Below are positions 11,340 through 25,146 of a DNA stretch of 64,000 nucleotides, in pieces (position 1 is the first letter of the stretch; every line of letters starts with the position of its first letter). Origin of the DNA: Benincasa hispida (Eukaryota > Streptophyta > Magnoliopsida > Cucurbitales > Cucurbitaceae); the NCBI RefSeq assembly GCF_009727055.1, contig NC_052358.1, forward strand, positions 42,166,904 through 42,230,903, read 5' to 3'. The notes beneath the pieces are model-generated. The model saw nothing but the letters and a program-made list of their open reading frames with translations, was not told the origin of the DNA and searched no databases. The position numbers and the translations under genes were made by a program.

Positions 11340-14300
11340 GACAATGTTGGAAGCAAAAGTCAATACAATATCAAGATCTGCAAACCTAATTGAAGGATTT
11401 GAAAAAGCAAATATTATTTTTCCTAGAGAAATAAAATTTACAATTAACAATACATTGTTCTCTAGTCAATCAAAGAGAAATCTACTTAGTTTTAAAGATA
11501 TACATTGTAATGATTATCATATTGAGACTGATAAAAAGAATAATATGGAGTATCCTTATATCATATCTACTATCTCATATAAAAAACGTATATTGGAAGA
11601 GTGACATGCTTTATCTTCTGGATTATATTATACTTATATACGAGTAATTGAAACATATGCAATAATGAACCTGAAGTTCATGAACCCAGATATATTTGCT
11701 ACTTGGCATAACTGATTGAGTCATTCAGGATCTATAATGATGAGAAGAATTATTAAGAATTCAAATGGACATTCATTGAAGAGCCAGAAGATTCTTCAAT
11801 CTAATGAATTATCATGTGATGCTTGCTCTCAAGGCAAACTAATCATTAAGACCATCACTAGTTAAAGTAGGGACTGAATCACCTGCATTTTTATAACGAA
11901 CTTATGGTGATATGTGTGGACCTATTAACCCACCAAGTGGACCATTTAGATATTTATGGTATTAAAAGACGCATCAAGCAGATGGTCACACGTGTTCTTA
12001 TTATCAAGTCGAAATCTTACATTTGCAAGATTACTTACTTAAATAATTAAGTTAAGAGCATAATTTCTTGATTATACAATTAAGACAATTCGTCTTGATA
12101 ATGCTGGTGAATTTACATCCCAAGCTTTTGATAATTATTGTATGTTGATTGGGATAAGTGTTGAACATCCTACAACTCATGTTCATACACAAAATGGTTT
12201 AGCAAAATCATTCATAAAATGTTTGCAGTTAATTGCTATACCATTGCTTATGAAAGCTAAGTTTCCTACATCTGCATGGAGACATGCTATTTTGAATGCA
12301 GCGTCACTTGTACGCATTAGATCAGTATCTCATCATAAGTACTCGCCATTACAATTAGCTTATGGTCATAAGCCAAATATTTCCCATCTGAGAATGTTTT
12401 GATGTGCAGTATATGTTTCAATTGCTCCACCACTATGTACTATGATGGGTCCTCAAAGTAGGTTAGGAATATATATTGGATATGATTCCCCATCAATTAT
12501 TAAATATTTTGAACTCCTAATGGGTAAGATTTACTACATGATTTGCTGATTGTCATTTTAATGAGACAAATTTTCCAACATTGGGGGGAGAAATTAGGAA
12601 GTTGGAAAAAGAAATTATATGGAATGCATCGTTATTGTTCATTTAGATGCCCGTATAGATCAATGTGAATTTGAAGTTCTTTAGATAATTCATTTGCAAA
12701 ATATAAAAAATCAGCTAGCAAATGCATTTATAGATGCAAAGAAAATAACTAAATCACATATACCAATTGCAAATGTTCCATCGAAAATTGATATCTCAAC
12801 ACAGCAAGTTGTCACTAATGAGTCTAGAACACGCCAAAAGCGTGGTAGACCAGTGAGTTCCAAAGATAAAAATCATCGAAAAAGAAAAATAATTAATAGT
12901 AAAAAAGACTTGGTTGAGGATGTAAATACCCATGAAGAAATCCTTGACATGATTAGTGAGAAAGGTGAAATACCTAAAGATAATAATGAGATTTCAATAA
13001 ACTATGTCATGACAGGAAAAAGATGGAATCGAACTCATGTAATTGTTGACAACATTTTTTTGTATAATATTGCTCTTGATATTATATCTGAAAATGAGGA
13101 TTATGAACCAAAATCTGTTGAAGAATATCGACATAGAAATGATTGGCTTTAGTGGAAAGAAGTAATCGAGGCAGAATTAAACTCACTTTCAAAACGTCAA
13201 GTTTTTGGACCAATAGTCTAAAGACCAGAAAGTGTCAAACTTGTAGGAAATAAATGGATATCTATGAGAAAAATAAATGAAAATAATGTGGTCACAAGAT
13301 ATCAAGCAAGACTAGTTGCACAAGGTTTCTCATAAAGACTTGGTATTGATTATGAGGAGACGTATTCTTCGGTGGTGGATGCAATTACATTAAAATATTT
13401 AATTGGCCTGACTGTATATGAAAATTTGGACATGCATCTTATGGATGTAGTCACAACATATTTATATGGATCTCTTGATAATGGTATTTATATGAGAATC
13501 CCATAAAGATTTAAGGTACTTAAAACATATAAATCAAATTTCCAAAAATTGTATTACAATAAAGTTACAAAGATCATATGTGAATTGAAACAATAGGAAC
13601 GAATGTAGTACAATCACCTGAGTAGATATTTGTTGAAAGAAGGATACTAAAACAATCCAATATATCCATGTGTTTTATAAAGAAATCACAGTAAAGATTT
13701 GCTATTTTAACTATATATGTTGATGATTTAAATATAACTAGAACTCCTGAAGAGCTTCCAAAGACAATAGAATATCTTAAGAAAGAATTTAAGATGAAAG
13801 ATCTCTGAAAAACAAAGTTTTTCTTTGGCTTAAATGACATTTGTTCATCATTCAACTTATATAGGAAAAATTTTGAAATGGTTCTATATGGACAAAGCAC
13901 ATCCATTGAACATTCCAATGGAAGTTCATCCACTAGATGTGAAGAAAGATATATTTTGACCTAGAGACGTTAATGAAGAACTTTTTGGTCCTGAAGTACC
14001 ACATCTTAGTGCAATTGGTGCACTTATGTATCTTGCTAATAATACAAGATCAAATATTGCATTTCCAGTAAATTTATTAGCAAGATATAATTCTTCTCTA
14101 ACAAAAAAAAAAAACATCGGAATGAGATTAAACATATACTCCGTTATCTCCGAGGAACGATTGATATGGTTTTATTTTATTCAAATAAATCACATTTTGA
14201 CCTAGTTAGTTATGCAGATTCTGGATATTTATTTGATCCACACAAAGCTAGATCGTAAATAGGTTGTCTATTCACATATAGAGGAATTGTTGTATCATGG

Positions 14301-14720
14301 CTATAAGTGAAACAGACCCTAACGGCTACTTCCTCAAATCATACTAAAATTCTTGCAATTTATGAGACTAGTCGAAAATGTGTATAGCTAAGATCAATGA
14401 CTCAACACATTTGTGAAACATATGGTTTGACTACTATAAAAATCTTCAAACAATATTATACGAAGACAACACAACATGCATATCCCAAATCAAAGGAGGA
14501 TATATTAAAGAAGATAGAACAAAACATATTTTACCAAAACTTTTCTACACTCATGATCTTAAAGAAAATGACGATATCACTGTACAACAAATTTGTTTGA
14601 AAAATAACTTGACAGACTTATTTACAAAGGCATTACCTACCACAATCTTTGAAAAACTGGTGTACAACATTGAAATGTGGCTACTTAGAGATCTTAAGTG
14701 ATGTCTCCATGATGGGAGTA
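11340..14720 (+). pseudogene. Broken copia pol (integrase, RT, RNase H)
   Basis: Integrase catalytic-core remains lie around 12090-12400: LDNAGEFTSQAFD, then GI.VEHP..HVHTQNGLA, then a WR.AILNAA region. RT remains lie at 13240-13750, with YEETYSSVV, a damaged VDVVT.YLYGSLD stretch and a YVD-D box at about 13710. RNase H remains lie at 14200-14640 (SYADSGYLFDPHKARS*.GC and a DLFTKALP.TIFEKL-like end). Many stops and frameshifts throughout. Confidence 0.75.
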
Positions 14721-14828
14721 AATATACTTTTTAGGAATATAAATTATATAAAATATGTACTCTTTTCCCTTCATTAGGATTTTTTTCCATTGGATTTTTT
14801 TCCTAGTAAGGTTTTAACAAGACATATT

Positions 14829-15191
14829 TCATGTATATAATGGTCATCTTAGTGTCTATTGGTCATGTGTCGTGTCTCCATTTCTCAAAATGTTGTCCAT
14901 ATGTTTCAATATTACACATTATTAGTATCAATGTAATCCACCTCCTATTTGCCAAATTGCCTATAAATAGTGACATTTGATGGGTTTTAAAAGACACACA
15001 TTGGGCAAATTCCATGAAAATTAGAAAAAATAGAGAATTTAGGAAATTTTCTTATTTTATATTTTGCTAATTTATTTTATTTTATTTTGTTTATTTATAT
15101 ATTATGTTTAATTTATTTTAATATTATATTTACTATAGTATTATATTTTATTAGTATCTGTGTTCTCATTGTACTCCTCAAGTTCACAACA
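14829..15191 (+). repeat. 3' LTR of copia element
   Basis: Partner of 9551-9920; it ends CTCCTCAAGTTCACAACA at 15191. It keeps the CCTATAAATAG box at about 14960. It is preceded by TTAGGATTTTTTTCC and CTAGTAAGGTTTTAAC, the conserved 3' tail of this copia lineage. Confidence 0.8.
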
Positions 15192-16150
15192 CTATCTTTT
15201 TCTTTTTAATTTTTTTGTTACAATTCAAAATTTTTTTCCCTCCCTATTTTCTCTTTTAAGGTTCATCTCTTTAAACTTCTGTTTCCTTGATTAAGATTTC
15301 TCTTTTTACTTTTTATCTTTTATTTCACTCTAAAATTTTTCACCATCCGTACCTCTAACAAATCTTCCCTCTTTGAAATTTTGCATTCTAATTTTTCTTT
15401 CTTAAAATTTTATTTTCCTCTTAGTTTTGTCCTCGCTGTAACTTCTATTTACCACGTTCAATTTTCTTTTTCATTGGAATGACCCTTTTATTATTTTGAT
15501 AATGTAAAAATACTTTTGAAAGAAAACATAAATCATAAAAAAAAATACTTTTTTAATAAAATCAAAATCTCTTTTACAAGTGTTACGACGAATTAATTCT
15601 TTTAGAAAATAATTATATTCAAATCATTCATGTTAAACACATGTATAACAAATCATGTTCATACATGCCTTCAATCATTTAAAATTATTTTTCATTGTAA
15701 AAAATCATTTCTTTTTTTCTTTTAAAAAAACTAATAAATCATTTATAAGCAAATCATTTTTACTAAAATCATTTCTAAACATACTTTTATGTTTCTATTT
15801 TATTGTTCGAATGACTAGAGCTAAAAAAATATAATATAACATATATTAAAATACATCATAATGGAAATGTACCTAAATCTTTTTCATCCCAACGTGCATA
15901 CAAATAAATAAACTACAACTTTAAACTTAAAAACTCACAAGAAAAAATGATTAGAGCCATCAAATCTTGCTTATTGGGCAAATGATTGAAGGTTAAAGGA
16001 TCCACTTATTACCAAATAAAGGGAAATTTTCTGTTCTCTATTTTCATTTTTATTTCTTTCCCTTTTTGTTTATTTCCTTTTTATTTTATTTTCTTTATTT
16101 GTTGCTGCTGTTTCCCTGTCGCGGACGGTGTTTTGCTTCTTTCTAGTCTC
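15192..16150. other. Intergenic, upstream of the TBL gene
   Basis: T-rich DNA with repeated AAATCATTT-type words and no supported coding region. The frame 15986-16183 is low-complexity and hydrophobic. The TBL promoter is presumably in the last few hundred bases, but no clear TATA box could be assigned. Confidence 0.35.
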
Positions 16151-16273
16151 AACCACCTTTCAATCTTTCTTCCATTTCAATAATAAAACACCTTACCGAC
16201 ATTTTCCATTCCGGAAGTTACAAATCTTTCCATTTCCATCCTCGTTGCTAAGATCCTTCAACGAAATCCAAAG

Positions 16274-16615
16274 GTAATTTCTCTCTGCCTCTGCAACTTC
16301 CAACATACTCACTCGCTTTTGGATTTGCTTTATCTTTCGATTCAATTCAAAGAAAGGAGCAATCCGTTCATTTCTGCATGTGGGTTCCATTTTTTTCGAC
16401 TTATGAAGCAACCCCATTTGCCATTTTGCCCCATTGCCTTCAATGCATAATCCAACAAATTGGTTTCTGAGAAAAATCATTACAGAGTGGCAAGGGATCG
16501 GTGATTTTAGGATTTGATCGAGCTAGTTTTGAAGCTTTCCTTGAAAAGATTTGTTGACTCTTTAACTTTTTGTTGTCTGTTTGCTAGCTTTCTGATGCCC
16601 TTGTAAACATTAGGT
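16274..16615 (+). other. Probable 5'-UTR intron of the TBL gene
   Basis: A donor-like AAAGGTAATTTCTC at 16271-16284 and an acceptor-like ACATTAGGTG just before the ATG at 16619 suggest a leader intron. The interval is T-rich like the other introns of the gene. This is prediction only; no transcript evidence is available. Confidence 0.35.
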
Positions 16616-16618
16616 GAA

Positions 16619-19600
16619 ATGATGATTGAGACGATTAGTAATTTGAGTAAAAGCACATCGTTCAATAAAAGTATTTCATTTAATAGGAGGGCTTTAAGTT
16701 CTGGAAGCCCGAGGGTGAGTCGGGTGGGCTGGATCTCCCGTTGGTATCATGTGTTTGTGGTCATTGGATTTCTGGTTTCATCTCTTGTAGTGATTACTGC
16801 TGGTTATATTCATGTACTGCCTAGTTTTCCTCTGTCTTCTCATAATAATGGTGTTTCGAAATCAAGTTATTTGAATGAAACCTCGACTGGAAGCTGCAAC
16901 GTATATGAAGGAAGCTGGATTTTGGATGATAGTTATCCACTTTACAATGCTACAGAATGCCCTTTTGCTGAGAAGGGATTTGATTGCTTGGGTAATGGTA
17001 GGGTAGATCAGAACTATCTGAAGTGGAGGTGGAAACCGATGAATTGCGAAATACCGAAACTTAATGTGCAGAATGTGTTGGAAATGCTGCGGAGTAAAAG
17101 AATCGTTTTTGTTGGAGATTCGATGAGCAGGACACAGTGGGAATCCCTGATATGCTTACTTATGAGTGGGGTTGAGGATAAAAGGACTGTTTATGAGATG
17201 AATGGGAATAAGATCACAAAGCGGATTAAATACTTAGGTGTTCGATTTAGTTCCTTCAACTTCACTGTTGAGTTCTATCGCTCGGTTTTCCTTGTGCAAG
17301 AAGGCCAGATGCCAAGACATTCACCTAAGAGAGTAAAGTCTGCCCTTAAACTGGATAAGCTGGATAGTATTAGCAGCCAGTGGATTGATTCAGATGTTCT
17401 AGTATTCAACACTGGACACTGGTGGGTCCCTGGGAAGTTGTTTGAAATGTAAGTTCCCTTTTCATATCGTGATATTTGTTTGAAACTTGGTTACCTAGAT
17501 GTGCCAATTCCAATCTGTTTATATCATAGACAAACGTAATCTGATATCACATGTCTCGTACATTATGAAGCTGTTACTTTTTAAATCTATTCACTTTGTT
17601 TATTCTATCTCCCATAAACATGCATATTACTGTTCTCATTTGAAAGATTTTAGTATCACTATGTGAAATTAGTATCAACTATTTTATCTGATTTATATAT
17701 GTGCAGTTTGAAGGGTGGAAAATAACTATAATTTTCTTGAAAGAAGCAATAATGGGGTTTTCTACTAAAGCAAGGATGAGTTTTTCTTTGCTAGCATATA
17801 AAGCAAATAAACCTTGAAATTTTTGCTTCACTTATGGGTTGAGTCCTCATGCACATGTGAGAGAGTTTACTAGTAAGGTTTGATGGCTAAGTTTCAACTG
17901 AGGAAGATTTGTTCAGCAGTTGGCTTGACTATTTGATATTTTAGGTCTGCAAGACAATGTTCCTTCCTGTGACATGGGTTAAATATTGACGGTTAAACTA
18001 GAGCCTATCTTAGGATACACAGGTTTAATAATGCATATGAGGTGTGTGTATAACATACATTCCAGATTGAAGTTACTAGTTTGTGATTGAGCTAAGCTTC
18101 TATTCACATTTTAGTGATCTTGTTTTCATTTGCATGGGAGGAAAATGATGAAGAAAGCAAGCGCATGAGTGTGAAGAAGATTTAGTTTCCTGAAACTAAC
18201 CGTAAAGTTCTCTATTTATTTTCCCAAATGGACATATTGAGAGTCCCATGATTGTCACGTACTCTAGAAACCTTTTGTTCTTTTTATTCTTCTACAATCA
18301 CCCAAATTCATGATATTCAGTTTACCCTCTGCAACTTTTGCTTCATATTGGAGTGGGGACGCGGTTCTCCTTTTTGCTGTTTTACGGATGTAATGATAGT
18401 AACTGGCTAACAGTAAATCCAAAACAAGGTTTATTGTTATAAAGAGAGTCAAAACTGTAAAATTTCCATTACCTTTTGGTTTGTCTCACATTAATAATCT
18501 TACCATCTTTAGAAGGCTTATAAAGATTTGTTGGACAGTGGTTGCTATTTTCAGGTTCGAAATTCGCTAAAGCTTGGAATGACAATTCCCACAGCTTTTG
18601 GAGTAGCACTTCAAACATGGGCATCTTGGATTGAGGAAAATATCAACACAAACAGAACCCATGTTTTCTTTCGTACTTTCGAGCCGTCACATTGGAAGTA
18701 TGTGCTTTCTGTTGATTAAATGTCATTTTTTCAAATTCCTTTGTTTTGGAATGAATTTTTCTTGATGCGTGTATTATTCACATTTAATGCTTTTTAAATG
18801 AGTTTTCCACTATATATTTGATTGATGTTTGTGTTTTCAGGTTGGGAACTATTTAGCATCCTAAAACTTTTCTTGATGCATTGATTTTTTTTCTGCTTAT
18901 AATGTTCCTGCCAAACTTATAGCTTTTCGTGAAGTAAACATGATTGAAACTTATAGCTTTGATGCATTTTTGCTGTGTTGTTGTTAGTCTAGTCAAATTA
19001 ACATTCATGTTAGTAATTCAGAGACATAAAATAACTATCTAGCTACAGATTGTTAATGGGATTAGATATCGAAATTGAATACATTTGTAGGTTAATTTTG
19101 TATGGGAAGAAATAGCAAAGGAGTTCACAGAGAGAATATGTAATGTTGAAGCATTGTGCAAGAATTATAAAGGATATCCTTGGAGGATTTAATGGAGAAT
19201 TTAGTCAATGACAAAGGGTAAAGTCGGAAAAAGTGCGAAACATAAATCTTAGGAGAGTATACAATGTTTAACCCACAGTATTTTGCTATTAGCTGTTGGC
19301 GGGCTGATATGACTTCCTCTCAATTTTTTTCACGGAAATAAGTAGCCAAAGTAGAAACCTATAGAAACACAATTTTTCCAAATAAGCATTCCAAATTAGG
19401 ATGTACTAGGTTTTTTTCCAAGAAGGTTTTGGACTCTGATAGAACCTAAATTTAGAAAGATCAAATGTAACTAAACTACAAGATAAACCAAGTGTTCGAG
19501 GTATTTAGATTCTCCCTTTCGAGCTCTCTTCTCAAACTCTAAATATCTCACCAGAATATTGCCTATCTTTCTGCTTCTCCACTACTTCTATGTATAACAA

Positions 19601-20237
19601 ACTACCATAACAACTTCTCTATCTAAATTTCTAATTGCTCATGTACCCTTACAAATACTCTAATAGCATTCCAATCAGACATCCCAACAAAAGTTTTTAC
19701 CGATGTGAAAATTCTGTTTTGTAAGCTGATGGCTGAACTTTGATAATTTCTTGTGATAAGGCATTATTTCTTTTTCAACCAGAAACAAGTCCTTCTATTT
19801 ATTTAATGAAAGAAACAAATGTTCAAAATACACGCTCCTAAAGGAGTGATAGAGCATTTTTTTTTGCAATACTCTTGACATAGGTGCTGTAAGATTGTAC
19901 TCTTTAATCGGTTGTTGAAATGCTTTGGTCATGCATCAGGGACCACACCTTCAAATATTGCAGTGTTACCCGTCAACCTGTGACCAATCCCGGAGAAAGG
20001 GTTAGAAGCATATTTTCGGACACCATATTAGAGGTGGCAAAGAATATGAAAGCTCCCATTAACGTTTTGCACATAACATCCATGTCTGCTTTTCGAAGTG
20101 ATGCACATGTTGGTAATTGGAGCGACAACCCATCCGTCCCGGACTGCAGTCATTGGTGCCTACCCGGAGTGCCTGATGTGTGGAATGAAATTTTGCTCTC
20201 TTATCTGCTTACTGAATATGATAGTTCATCCAAATGA
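16619..20237 (+). CDS. Trichome birefringence-like (TBL) O-acetyltransferase
   Basis: Exons 16619-17448, 18539-18697 and 19940-20237 (GT-AG introns, all phase 2) give 428 residues, normal for the family. TBL proteins are Golgi type II membrane proteins that O-acetylate wall polysaccharides (xylan, mannan, xyloglucan or pectin, depending on member). Visible features: a short cytosolic N-terminus; a transmembrane anchor at about residues 43-66; the PMR5N region from CNVYEGSWILDD with its conserved Cys residues (about 92-142); then the PC-esterase domain with the nucleophile motif GDSM at 166-169 and the DxxH motif DCSH at 398-401, followed by WCLPGVPD.WNE. Both catalytic motifs are intact. The exon 1/2 join restores FEIGCYFQV. 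Which TBL subgroup and which polymer cannot be told from sequence alone. Confidence 0.93.
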
Positions 20238-20253
20238 TCAATACACATTCTAA

Positions 20254-20365
20254 GTAAGTATTTGCCTCTCAACCTCCAAAATGAACTCAGAAGAACCTTC
20301 ACTTTTGGTTGTGAAGGTTCATCCTACTGTGCTGAATTACTTTGTCTCCTCTTAAACTTATGCAG
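20254..20365 (+). other. Probable 3'-UTR intron of the TBL gene
   Basis: Sixteen bases after the TGA stop there is a strong donor (AAGTAAGTAT, GT at 20254). TTATGCAG follows at 20358-20365, preceded by a pyrimidine-rich stretch. The 112-bp interval fits plant intron size. A stop codon within 55 nt of the junction would normally avoid nonsense-mediated decay. Predicted, not demonstrated. Confidence 0.4.
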
Positions 20366-20699
20366 AATGGTCTAACACAAATTTGCTAACATTGAAGAGA
20401 AATATATGCCGAGTATGGAGAGATATGTATTTGCCAATGTCGTACTCAATACTTTGGCGACATAGAACGGTAATATCGGTCAAGATCAATAATCTCGGGT
20501 CTCGAGTGTTGCATATCCTCTACTCGGGTCATGTTATTTCTCACATTCTTTAAAGAAAAAGGAAGTGCATATATCGACTTACACGAATAAAACTGTTTTA
20601 GCTTAAGTTCTTTCTTTTATTCTTTCTTTCTTGCCCTTCATTTTTCATCCATTCCTTAGGAGAGGCCAGATTATGGCCATGAGATGTATCTGTATCTTT

Positions 20700-22297
20700 T
20701 TTCCTTGTACTAATCATGATATTTTTAAAGAACAAACACAGTGGGGGTGAAATGTTATGAAATAGCAAAAGGTAATTCTATTTTATCATCTTCTCTACAT
20801 TTTGTTCCTTTATGTGATTCATTTTCTGATTCATTTGGTTTAGAACATTAAAAAAACATTGGATACTCTACTACATTAGAAGAGATGTTTGAAATAACAA
20901 AGCACAAGAAGAAAGAAAGATCAATCAACAATTGAAAGTTTACAAATTACAATACATGAATTTCACTAGTTATAGCCTGACATCTAAACTAGTACTCTCC
21001 TAGAGTTTAATGACCATAAACTCATTGTTTCTGCCAACTTACCATTCCCTTCAAACTATGGTACTGAAAATGAGGTCTAAAATTATGTCCAATTCATGTT
21101 GACATATATAACTTCTGCAGAGCAATTGAATCATTCCAGTTCCATTTCTTGGCTTTGTAGCAAATGTCTAACTTCTTCAGATGAAATAGAATCTGTTATA
21201 ATCAGATTTACAAACTGCAAAATCATAATCAAGACTTATGCTGCTTGAAATGTGCATCAATGTCTCTTCATGATTGATACTTTCACTCATTGAAAAAGGC
21301 TCTACGATAGCTTAAGAGAACACTACTCTAGGTCTTTCTTCACGTTTTATGAAAAATCATGACAATATCCGAGATTTTTATAGCGCTTTTTAATGCTATA
21401 GCAAGAATAGGAAGTAGTTTTGTCAATAATAGCATTTATTTACCATTTTAAACAATTGGAAAAAAAACATTTTTGACCTATAAACTTGTTAAGTAGTATC
21501 AATTTCAATCTTATACTTTCAATTTTATCACATTGCAACTCAAAGTTAAATAAGTGTTACAATAATTCTAAACTTTAAAAAGTGTTACATTTTTAGCCAT
21601 CTGATAAGTTTTCACTTGAAATACTGCTAAAAAAAATGTTTCTCCAATGCATTGAATGAATTATAAATATTGGAAGGTTTATTCAAGGTAGATTTAGTCT
21701 TTCTTCTTCTTCTTTTTATTGCAAAACAAGAAATTATTGAGGTTATGAAGACTTTCACATTATATTTTGTTAAAATTAGGAGTTAGTGGAATTGGAATTG
21801 AGAGTAATAATTACGACATTTATTTAAATTAAGGGGTCTAATTTGATAAAATTGAAAATTTAGGATTCAAATTGATACGACCTCACAATTAGATGGTTGA
21901 AAATTGACTTCTTATACGGACATTTTTATAACTTTTATTACTTTAAATAGTTGATAAAATTGAAAGTTTAGAATTCAAATTGATACGACCCATAATTACA
22001 TGGTTGAAAATTGACTTTTCATATGAACATAAATAGAAGCTACGATAAGCTTTTATTTATTTTTATTGTTATTATTATTTTATGACGTTTATAATCGTTC
22101 TAAGGAGCTGCTCCAGAATCAACCAAATGGCAGCAGGCAATAGCAGCAATCGGTGATGAATCCAACCCTCCAAATAAAACAATTCCAAATGCCATATTTG
22201 TCATGTCTCTTAGTAAACAGCCCTACACAATAAACATACACTAGAATATCTTAAAATAATATAAACTTGGAATACGAGACATTACAACATCTAGACA
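20700..22297. other. Intergenic, with a local direct repeat
   Basis: No gene seen. At 21838-21920 and 21952-22030 there is a diverged direct duplication (TTGATAAAATTGAAA.TTTAG.ATTCAAATTGATACGACC ... GGTTGAAAATTGACTT, offset about 114 bp). The words resemble the MITE-derived sequences at 42.2 kb and 46.0 kb, so this is probably a degraded MITE region. Confidence 0.45.
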
Positions 22298-22299
22298 AC

Positions 22300-22906
22300 G
22301 GTTCTGTTTTTCTGTTTTCTATTTCTCAATTTCTAAAAAATAGACTTGTTTGATAATCAATCTTTTTTCCTCCAAAATTTGTATATTTTTTCTAAAATTA
22401 TTGTTTGGTAATTTCTATGTCATGTTAGAATTTTGTCCTATATAACTTTTGTTTTTTAAAATATGAATTTAACTTCAATTTAATATTCTCAACTATGGCG
22501 TTTATAGAACAATATAATTGAGTTGAATATGAGTCGACCTATTTAAGACAAATGACTCGAGTAAGAGATAATATTCTAGATCGAACTTGGGCAACATCTA
22601 GAAGAGAAATAATTTTATTATTGTTTTTAAATTTACATCGGGACTTAATTGTATTAAATAATGTATATTTTTTATAATTTTCCTTCATATGTTATAATGC
22701 ATGTTATGTATTTTTGTATTATATAATTAAATTTCATTTAAACTATAAGAAAGGAAATAAATAAATAATCGAACCTAACAAATAATTATCAAACAAGTTT
22801 TTATTTTTGTTTTTTTATAAGAAATTCATATATTCTTATGTCCGTTTCTTAAAAGCAAGAAATAAAAAACAGAAAACAAGCAACATGGAGCAGGAAACAA
22901 AAAACC
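22300..22906. mobile_element. MITE-like inverted-repeat element
   Basis: The left part GGTTCTGTTTTTCTGTTTTC and the right part ending CAGGAAACAAAAAACC are imperfect inverted copies. A second paired block is GACTTGTTTGATAAT (22347) against ATTATCAAACAAG (22784). The middle is unrelated AT-rich DNA. The pattern suits a hAT-type non-autonomous element; no convincing target duplication was found. Confidence 0.5.
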
Positions 22907-25146
22907 TTATTAAACATGCTGCAACAACTCATCAATCAAGGTAGATACATTAAGAAATCCAAGGGCGATAGGTTTTCAATATGAAGTTCCTTGTAAAACA
23001 GTAAACATCAAACGCCAACATCCAATAACATTTGAAAACTACTACGTTTAAACAGAACTCCATGAAGATGATGGCATTCAATGTTAAACTAATGACGAGT
23101 AAGTCCAGAACATGCCTTCTCAAATGCCTTGCATAAAACCAAAGGATTACAGTGATCTGGCGTAACCATCTTTGTGTAACATGGAGGGTTATACAATCTT
23201 CTTAATCATCCTAAAATCATTTAAACTCCACCATTTAGTAATAAAGTTCATGAATTATAACAATTCTCTTTATGAAAACTAGGAAAATGAGTACAGAAAA
23301 CCTCAACACTTTAAATGAAGAAAATGAATGGAAACAGTCCAAGAAACAATAAAGATCAACCAAACTGTTTGAACTCATGCTACTAAGTTTCAATGAAATG
23401 GAACACGTTCCTAATTTCAACATCTAATCATTTAATCAAATGAAATAAGTGTTTTAGTTCAATTCTCACCCAAAAGAAAGAAAAGAAACATAGGATTAGT
23501 TAAAGAAGCAACCCAGAGTTCTTGATGTTAGCAAATTTTGAACCAAAAGAAACGACTAAATTATAAGGTTGATCAGTCCCTAACCAAGAATCCAAATTGA
23601 ATTATTCTTGTTGCTTGATCTTCATTTTCAACTCATCTCTCAAGTTAGGACATTCATTTAGTGGAAAGAAGCAGCAAAAGTTCCAGTTTAAACCACAAAT
23701 CATAGTATTCTAGTGTTGTAACAGAAATTCTTTATTCATGTACATTCTCAACTTAAAACTAGCATAACATTCCATCACAACTAGAAATTAACTGATTATT
23801 TTTCCAAAATTTACAAATGGCTTTGAAAGTTTATAAATGGTTTTCCAAATGAAGTATACTTGAAGTGAACCCACGCACATGCCAAAGTAACAAAACATAT
23901 ATGATCTAAGAAGACTCGTTACGAAAACATCAAATTTGCAACCCAAAACACTAAAGTCAGTGTAAAATAATAACACCTTAAGAATTAGTAAATACAGTCC
24001 TCCATTTGTTCTGATGAAAAAAATAAAATTACAAGATGGTTGAAATTAGTCAAACCCTAACAAAATAAACTCATGAAGGCAATAGAAACACATAAAATAA
24101 TATAACGAATAAAAATCAAATGGATTAAACAGATGAAGAATACCTTTGAAGCAGAAAATTCTACTAGAAGCTTCCAAAAGAATGGTCTTCTGGAACTAAA
24201 TTTCTGTGAAATAGCTCTTTGATGAACGAACCAAGTAATGATAAATATCTATGAACAAAAATAGGAGTGCACTAAAACCGAACACCCCTTCAACAATCTA
24301 CAACTAAGACAAACCAATCAGCTTTATTTTTCATTTTGCAATTCAAAAAAAGGTGAGAGAGATAATCCATAACAATACGCAAAAAGATGCGACTATATGT
24401 TTTTGGCAACAGAATCGTATAAAAGCAAGTTTATCTCCTTGAAGAAGTTGAAGAAATACCTTGGGGTTGAAGCAAATTTCCAATTAAGAAAATCCAAGTC
24501 CCTTTTGCCCCTAGCCAAAAAAATTTCTCGCACTCTGAATAATGGAATAATCATATTTGGCATGGATGGCTCTTCAACTAATTGGGTGTGTTTGTGTTTT
24601 TTTTTCCTTCTTCTTCTTCCTGCAAAACCAACCAATTGTTTAGATCCCATTTGATAACCCTTTCATATATGATTAAGAAATTTTGAAAAAACAAGGCAAT
24701 GTTCAAAAACCAAATGGTCATCAAACAGCCATAAAAAGTGAAACAAGAAATTGACAGTTGGGTTTAATTTTGGGTTTTCATACCCTTTACTGTTTTGATC
24801 TTCAGTATATAGTCACGAATGCTGATCGAGCCTTAAGTGATATTAATCGACTTTGGTTGAGAAGTTTGAATAATACCTCGGCTGCAACAAGATTGAAATG
24901 TGTTCTTAGGTTCAAGTGAACGCAGCTTATAATGCTAATCTCAGCAGGTTATATGGAGATATAACTTAGTGGCCTCTATTATTGAATCAACCAATAAATC
25001 TTAAAGATCATGTGCACATACAACAGAAGCACTTATGCTCTCGAGACAATGTGGTTGTTGCTGTGACCAACTGTTGGCCGATTGAACAACTCGAGTTTTG
25101 ACTGGTTGCTACTTGAATAGGATCTATTCAACTGTGTCCTTGAATT
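22907..25146. other. Intergenic, downstream of the PPR gene
   Basis: No supported coding region. Frames at 23235-23423, 23788-23976 and the overlapping opposite pair at 24393-24654 lack family features. The 3' UTR of the PPR gene must lie in the right-hand part, but no polyadenylation signal could be chosen confidently. Confidence 0.35.

Larger units (their letters stand above)
9541..15191 (+). mobile_element. Full-length but defective Ty1/copia retrotransposon
   Basis: Two related LTRs (about 9551-9920 and 14829-15191) enclose about 4.9 kb with gag, zinc knuckle, integrase, RT and RNase H remains in copia order. The internal region starts with TTATCAACATGAGC directly after the 5' LTR, a primer-binding-site-like sequence. 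A T-rich stretch precedes the 3' LTR. LTR divergence is substantial by eye, so the insertion is old. It differs in LTR and gag from the copia family at 27-41 kb. The exact left terminus and target duplication could not be fixed. Confidence 0.85.

Noticed and set aside
15986..16183. Hydrophobic 65-codon frame upstream of the TBL gene
   Set aside because: Driven by T-rich sequence; it overlaps the likely promoter or leader.
18264..18452. Minus-strand frame in TBL intron 1
   Set aside because: Inside a confidently predicted intron, no recognisable domain.
24393..24654. 85-codon frames on both strands at the same place
   Set aside because: No family features on either strand; mirrored open frames in skewed composition are expected by chance.
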